Assembly: GCF_049943955.1 (NCBI RefSeq) | Contig: NZ_JBNFTW010000004.1 | Span: 346,761 to 410,760 of the forward strand | Source of the DNA: Desulfosporosinus sp049943955 | Lineage (GTDB): Bacteria; Bacillota; Desulfitobacteriia; Desulfitobacteriales; Desulfitobacteriaceae | DNA: 64,000 nucleotides | Direction: 5' to 3' | Part shown: piece by piece, positions 61,101 through 64,000 of the stretch | Layout: each line of letters begins with the position of its first letter | Position numbering within the stretch: position 1 is the first letter of the stretch | The notes under the pieces: generated by a model | Told to the model about the DNA's origin: nothing | Seen by the model: only the letters and a program-made list of their open reading frames with translations | Database searches by the model: none | Translations under genes and position numbers: made by a program

Positions 61101-62248
61101 AAACAAGAGTTGCAGCTAGAGCATTAGATGCTTCTAAGACCGGTTCAACAACTACGGTATCCGCAACAGCTTACAATGACAATGATAAGAGATACCATGC
61201 AGTTTCAACTACTGTAACTTCAAAAACTGATGATCCCGTTGCACAATCCATGGGCTTCGGTGTAGAAACAGTTGACCGAAACGATTGTGTTACTTCAACA
61301 GGTATCACCTATGATGGCACTACAGTAACTGTCAACTTAAATGGAACTCAGTCGCAATATGGTACACAAAGCGCAAATGCTGTTGCTTTAAACATTCCTG
61401 CTACTAATGTACTCAATGCTATAGCTGGCAGAGACTTAACAAGATTCACCAATAGTACTGCAGCCGCAGTTGCTGGTCAACACGATGCTTTAACTGCAGG
61501 CGGAGACAACAGAGGCTATATTTACATCTGGGCTAAAGACCAATATGGCAGCAAGGCCATGAATCTGTCTACAGTAAGACTTGCTGAATGCTCTAATAAC
61601 GGCACTGGTACGGATGTAGCTAAGATTGTTGATGGTACTTTAGTATTCAACTATATGCCAACTGCTTCTGATTACATTGTTGTTTCAGGCGTTAGCACGA
61701 ATTCCATGGTTGAAACCGTCAAGATTAAATTTGAAGGCACCGATCCAAACTTTGTTACAGCAAAATCAAGTTTATCGACTTCAATTGCAAATGCACAAGC
61801 GGCTGAAACCGGAAAGACTGAAGGCGCTGCAGTTGGAAATCAAGTTGTTGGTTCAAAAGCTACTTTAGATGCAGCAATTACAGCAGCACAAGCTGTGTAT
61901 AACGCTACTACTAGCACAACCACTGATTTTACCTCTGCTAAAACAACATTAGATGCAGCAGTTACAGCATATACAAATGCAGTAGTTGCCGATATCACTA
62001 CTGGTTTAGTTGCTCCTACCCTTGCAATGAGTGGAACAATGACTGGTGCTATAACAGGTTATACACCTGCTTCAGGTGAGACTTTGAATGTAACTTCAGC
62101 TACTCCCGCGGTATTAACAGTAGACAATGCTACAGCATTAAATGTTACAGCAGTTTCAGCTGGTCCATCTGTTGTTACAGTACAAGTTCTTGATTCAAAC
62201 AATCACGTAATTAAGACTGGTACAGTCACCGTAACTGTAGGTGCTTAA
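58172..62248 (+). CDS. CWB2-anchored S-layer protein
   Basis: The 1358-residue secreted protein has a classical signal peptide (about 1-27, ending NAFA before DG), three CWB2 repeats (about 30-325; APILLTGPGN, EPILLTDKNAL, SPIVLTDGTV), then a long series of beta-rich Ig-like domains (about 335-1190), a helical FIVAR-like segment (about 1195-1275) and a last Big-type beta domain (about 1280-1358). Codon use is more biased to A/T-ending codons than in neighbours, as expected for a very highly expressed gene. The size, domain order, structured leader and perfect terminator point to the main S-layer subunit. Residues about 1010-1190 have a close homologue in the convergent gene at the window end; the last ~170 residues have no counterpart there. 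Confidence 0.9.
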   Translation: MKKTKKALASLAIAGMALTTVPFNAFADGTVPTRLAGNTAAQTAVQIADQTGWTGTAILASSASYGMVDALTAGPLAASLKAPILLTGPGNTLDADTKAELTKLNVTKVYVTSGTAVISQAVLDQLSGMGITVVPLGGVDRAATSVNIAKQMTGVTKVAVANGLQDALSIASIASAANEPILLTDKNALPASVSAYLAANPSITSADVIGGTGIISDAVKAALPSATRHAGTTAYDTNNQVIQDFDSSLKYTNVFVANGVTGIDALAGAPLAAKTNSPIVLTDGTVPAVASFVHNKLADSSVVTALGGTAVVSDAVRTGVITGTAPSQGALAVSSVTASAANSIKVVFNNPVADTSKIACTITRGSASAAATVTSTWSDDKTSVVLSASSNFAEGVYSVAVKNGDTDLGTTSVDITAQRVAKITFDSNKLAVITGGKTGYVSYRAFDQYGNDITDKYLASSSYITWSCGIGDITSDDKGILTIHPFGWNVNSANDKSTTVLTQYTTTVITAVTKSQTIPCSATATLDVSTQVGTISDITLNKLVKDDGSAADPQVGDSEKYYIDYSAKDMAGNDTKSKVLVENGLITNKTTDSDYALVTSNSELVKAQLVEDPADDNKCAIEVAIQDNQNYTLTQDQPITITATSYTGKTSSITFTLRRDQKVNTFTLMAPTETISSGETDVDIPFVAYDQNGNQLTKYSDITKDNVVALSPLKGGSNQYGLYFEENADGTASLKYDAPTNPGSTALQETLNATVNNTGNFCSININIDLPKKADTLKLDDSVLLSKMEENSQQKLDFGYNDGGFTVEDQYGRVIDMVSKNVIDGVTYYVKASLPTSAAGTLSFAPGQDYAYAGHEVVLNAGATPGSATVTFKLMASAQNAAINPATDTVLDTKTLSMTVLKDEDITDYVLDGASNPVYAIGDKTTPTKQQKDQYAELTLHGKTSSGSKVVLDPSKVTLGASSSSDFYTFADDNNTETRVAARALDASKTGSTTTVSATAYNDNDKRYHAVSTTVTSKTDDPVAQSMGFGVETVDRNDCVTSTGITYDGTTVTVNLNGTQSQYGTQSANAVALNIPATNVLNAIAGRDLTRFTNSTAAAVAGQHDALTAGGDNRGYIYIWAKDQYGSKAMNLSTVRLAECSNNGTGTDVAKIVDGTLVFNYMPTASDYIVVSGVSTNSMVETVKIKFEGTDPNFVTAKSSLSTSIANAQAAETGKTEGAAVGNQVVGSKATLDAAITAAQAVYNATTSTTTDFTSAKTTLDAAVTAYTNAVVADITTGLVAPTLAMSGTMTGAITGYTPASGETLNVTSATPAVLTVDNATALNVTAVSAGPSVVTVQVLDSNNHVIKTGTVTVTVGA

Positions 62249-62306
62249 TTTTCACAGCAAATAAACATTTAGGAAACTGTTATTCAAGTTGACAGTCTTC
62301 ACATTG

Positions 62307-62340
62307 AAGAGCCCACTACCGGAAGGTAGTGGGCTCTTTT
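62307..62340 (+). terminator. intrinsic terminator of the S-layer gene
   Basis: AAGAGCCCACTACC (62307-62320) pairs perfectly over 14 bases with GGTAGTGGGCTCTT (62325-62338) around the loop GGAA, followed by TT. The sequence resembles the terminator of the convergent paralogue at 63346-63393. Confidence 0.93.
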
Positions 62341-62596
62341 CTGTGTGTTAGGACTATATAACAATTTGATTCAAGAATAGAATTATAAAGTGTATCAGGA
62401 TATCTCGTACGGCTCTATAATTAGATTCTGCCACAGGGGAAAGGGCAAACTATTGGAGTTTCTTTCTCTTCTCTTTGTGGGAGAAGTTAAAGCGATAAAC
62501 TCACGGGCTAAGCCGATAAAACCTAGATAACTAAGCGATCTTCAAAGTAGATCATGAACTGACCTAAACACTTTTGCCATTCATTAATCGGTATAG

Positions 62597-62816
62597 TCTA
62601 TTTCTTGGAAGCCTTCTCAGTAGCTAAGTAGATGATCATTCTTAATGCATCATCCGTTGGATAAGCAGTCTTTGTTTTGGTGACTTTTCTAAGTTGACGT
62701 TGATAGCCTTCAATGATATTGGTTGTATAGATAATCTTTCGAATCTCTGGGGAATAGGCAAAGAACGCTGTGAGCTCTGATCAATTGTTTTTCCAGGAAC
62801 GGAGAACGATTGGGTG
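62597..62816 (-). pseudogene. IS256-family transposase, C-terminal remnant
   Basis: Read on the minus strand, the sequence encodes LRSWKNN, an in-frame TGA where the family has Trp, then SELTAFFAYSPEIRKIIYTT, NIIEGYQRQLRKVTKTKTAY and PTDDALRMIIYLATEKASKK before a stop at 62597-62599. This is the well-known C-terminal part of IS256/mutator-type transposases. The N-terminal ~300 residues with the catalytic residues are missing and another stop lies near 62817, so it is dead. No clear inverted terminal repeats were found. Confidence 0.85.
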
Positions 62817-63345
62817 TTATTTTTCTATTTAGTTTGCTTGTTTAGGTTAACGGTATTTCGAGTTAATTCTAGAATTTCTACTTTTTTGACTTAAAATTAT
62901 GCTGGAAAATTGCCAAAGAGACTATATTCAAAGTGTGTGTCGCAGTCACCATATCAGTTTCTGTAATCATTTTAAGAATAGTTCCTAGCTCTTTATTCTG
63001 CCAGTAGGTACATTTATTTAAGTATTCCATCCATGACCGGTCTTTTGAGAAGTTTGGTTTAATATCCTGAACGTGAGACGCCATGCAATAAGGAAATAGA
63101 TTTCGCTAAAATAATCCTATTTTACGTACTTTTGTACAGTAAGGGAATCGTGGCCGGGTATATTTCTCAATTTCCCTTCATGTTTACCTTTGAAACAAAT
63201 CACTTATCCTTGCCACATACCAAACATGGAATGCTATCCCTTAACATTTTCAGTTTTGGTGTAGTGATCAAGCGTGTAAGTAATATATACTCATCACAAA
63301 GTATTGTTTTAAACTAGAAATAGGTAACTTTATTAACTAAGGACA
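62817..63345. other. decayed region between the two S-layer genes
   Basis: There is no intact gene. A 68-codon minus-strand ORF at 62878-63084 lacks a good ribosome binding site. Upstream on the same strand, an interrupted frame with a C-x-x-C-G-K pattern (near 63215) suggests decayed coding DNA, but no family can be assigned. Together with the transposase remnant it marks a place of past insertions. Confidence 0.4.
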
Positions 63346-63393
63346 AAAGGAAAAAGAGCCAACCACCAGAAGGTAGTTGACTCTTTCCTTTTA
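63346..63393 (-). terminator. intrinsic terminator of the convergent S-layer-like gene
   Basis: On the minus strand AAAAGGAAAGAGTCAAC...CC pairs with GG...GTTGGCTCTTTTTCCTTTT around TTCT, with two small mismatched spots. It lies 12 bases after the stop codon. Its core is clearly related to the terminator at 62307-62340. Confidence 0.85.
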
Positions 63394-63404
63394 GCAACCT
63401 GTTA

Positions 63405-64000
63405 TTAGCTAAGGGAACCTGTGAATTGAATCTTAATAGTTTCTACTAAACCATTTGTACTAACGCCTGAAACGACAATATAATCGTTAGCAGTTGGTAC
63501 ATAGTTGAAGATTAACATATTGTTTTCAATCGTAGCTACAGGTGTTTTGTTTGTTCCGCTGGTACTACTATCAGCAATTTTCACTTGGGAGAGATTCATA
63601 TCCTTGGAACCATATTGGTTCAGAGCGTACAAGTAGACATAACCTCTGTTGTCACCACCGGCTGTCAGTGCATCGGTATTGGCATCTGCAGCAACATCGC
63701 TGTTGGTGTATCTTGTTAAGTCTCTACCTGCAATCGCATTAAGGACACTACTGGAAGCAATTCCTAAGTTAGCAGCATTCTTTGATTGAGTGCCATACTG
63801 AGTTTGTGTTCCACTCAGGTCAACAGTTACTGTAGTACCATCATAAGTGATACCTGTTGCAGTCATAGAATCTTTTCTATCAACCGTTTGAGCGTAGAAG
63901 CCCATGGATTGAGCAGCTGGATCATCTGTTTTTGAGGTTACAGTCGTTGTAACAGAGTGATATCTCTTATCATTGTCGTTATAAACTACGGCAGATATAG
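63405..64000 (-). CDS. S-layer-like protein, C-terminal part (cut by the window edge)
   Basis: The reading frame is open from the window end (64000) to a stop at 63405-63407, about 198 residues. The visible part runs from ISAVVYNDNDKRYHSVTTTV through MGFYAQTVDRKDS, TGITYDGTTVTV, LNAIAGRDLTRYTNS, TALTAGGDNRGYVYLYALNQ-like blocks to IVVSGVSTNGLVETIKIQF. It aligns almost throughout with residues about 1010-1190 of the S-layer protein on the plus strand, at clearly lower DNA than structural conservation. It ends where the homology ends, without the FIVAR-like and Big-type tail. The start and presumed CWB2 repeats lie outside. An internal ATG at 63905 is not the true start. Confidence 0.88.
   Translation of the reverse strand, partial: ISAVVYNDNDKRYHSVTTTVTSKTDDPAAQSMGFYAQTVDRKDSMTATGITYDGTTVTVDLSGTQTQYGTQSKNAANLGIASSSVLNAIAGRDLTRYTNSDVAADANTDALTAGGDNRGYVYLYALNQYGSKDMNLSQVKIADSSTSGTNKTPVATIENNMLIFNYVPTANDYIVVSGVSTNGLVETIKIQFTGSLS

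Noticed and set aside
62878..63084. 68-codon minus-strand ORF as a gene
   Set aside because: No ribosome binding site or known family; it lies in a decayed region. Kept only as part of the region description.
1..64000. CRISPR array, tRNA or rRNA genes, prophage
   Set aside because: No regularly spaced repeats, no cloverleaf-like or rRNA sequence, and no phage structural or integrase genes were seen.

Overview
The window looks like chromosomal DNA of a spore-forming, strictly anaerobic clostridium, most like Desulfosporosinus/Desulfitobacterium (Peptococcaceae). This rests on a trimeric [FeFe] hydrogenase of Hnd type, an orphan sporulation-type sensor kinase, five cell-wall proteins anchored by CWB2 (PF04122) repeats including an S-layer protein, strong AGGAGG ribosome binding sites, frequent GTG/TTG starts and moderate GC content. 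The genus is an inference from gene content; no rRNA is present.

Layout. 1-4.2 kb: a conserved protein of unknown function, a tiny hydrophobic peptide gene, an HD-GYP protein, a DUF5317 membrane protein and tRNA-modifying tcdA. 4.2-8.5 kb: hndA-hndC-hndD on the minus strand. 8.5-13.2 kb: MarR regulator plus MFS efflux pump, then two overlapping DUF445 genes. 13.2-15.6 kb: a hairpin-rich repeat, then amtB-glnB behind a terminator-like leader hairpin. 15.9-18.7 kb: orphan PAS/Cache histidine kinase and a stand-alone clpP. 19.5-25.1 kb: galU, two anchored secreted proteins of unknown function and two acyltransferase-3 proteins. 25.3-44.9 kb: a large Wzx/Wzy-type polysaccharide locus (dehydratase, UDP-HexNAc dehydrogenase, WbpB/WbpD/WbpI-like steps, glycosyltransferases, flippase, two O-antigen polymerase/ligase-like proteins, deacetylase-like protein, FemAB-like protein, phosphoglycosyl transferase, GNAT). 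45.2-62.3 kb: five CWB2 proteins (lytic transglycosylase, GH18 glycosidase, subtilase, amidase, S-layer protein) interrupted by a lipid-linked-sugar module (GT39, DUF2304, GT2). 62.3-64 kb: an IS256-family transposase remnant and the 3' part of a second, convergent S-layer-like gene cut by the window edge.

How it fits together. CWB2 repeats are known in Clostridioides difficile to bind an anionic cell-wall polysaccharide. Here a complete-looking polysaccharide locus lies next to a CWB2 gene cluster, so it may make the CWB2 ligand or the S-layer glycan (inference). Three CWB2 genes have an upstream TGTCGAA (Spo0A-box-like) motif. The most unusual signals are the inverted pair of S-layer paralogues, the shared regulatory motif of the CWB2 genes, a family of two-palindrome repeats scattered between the operons, and a long structured leader before the S-layer gene.
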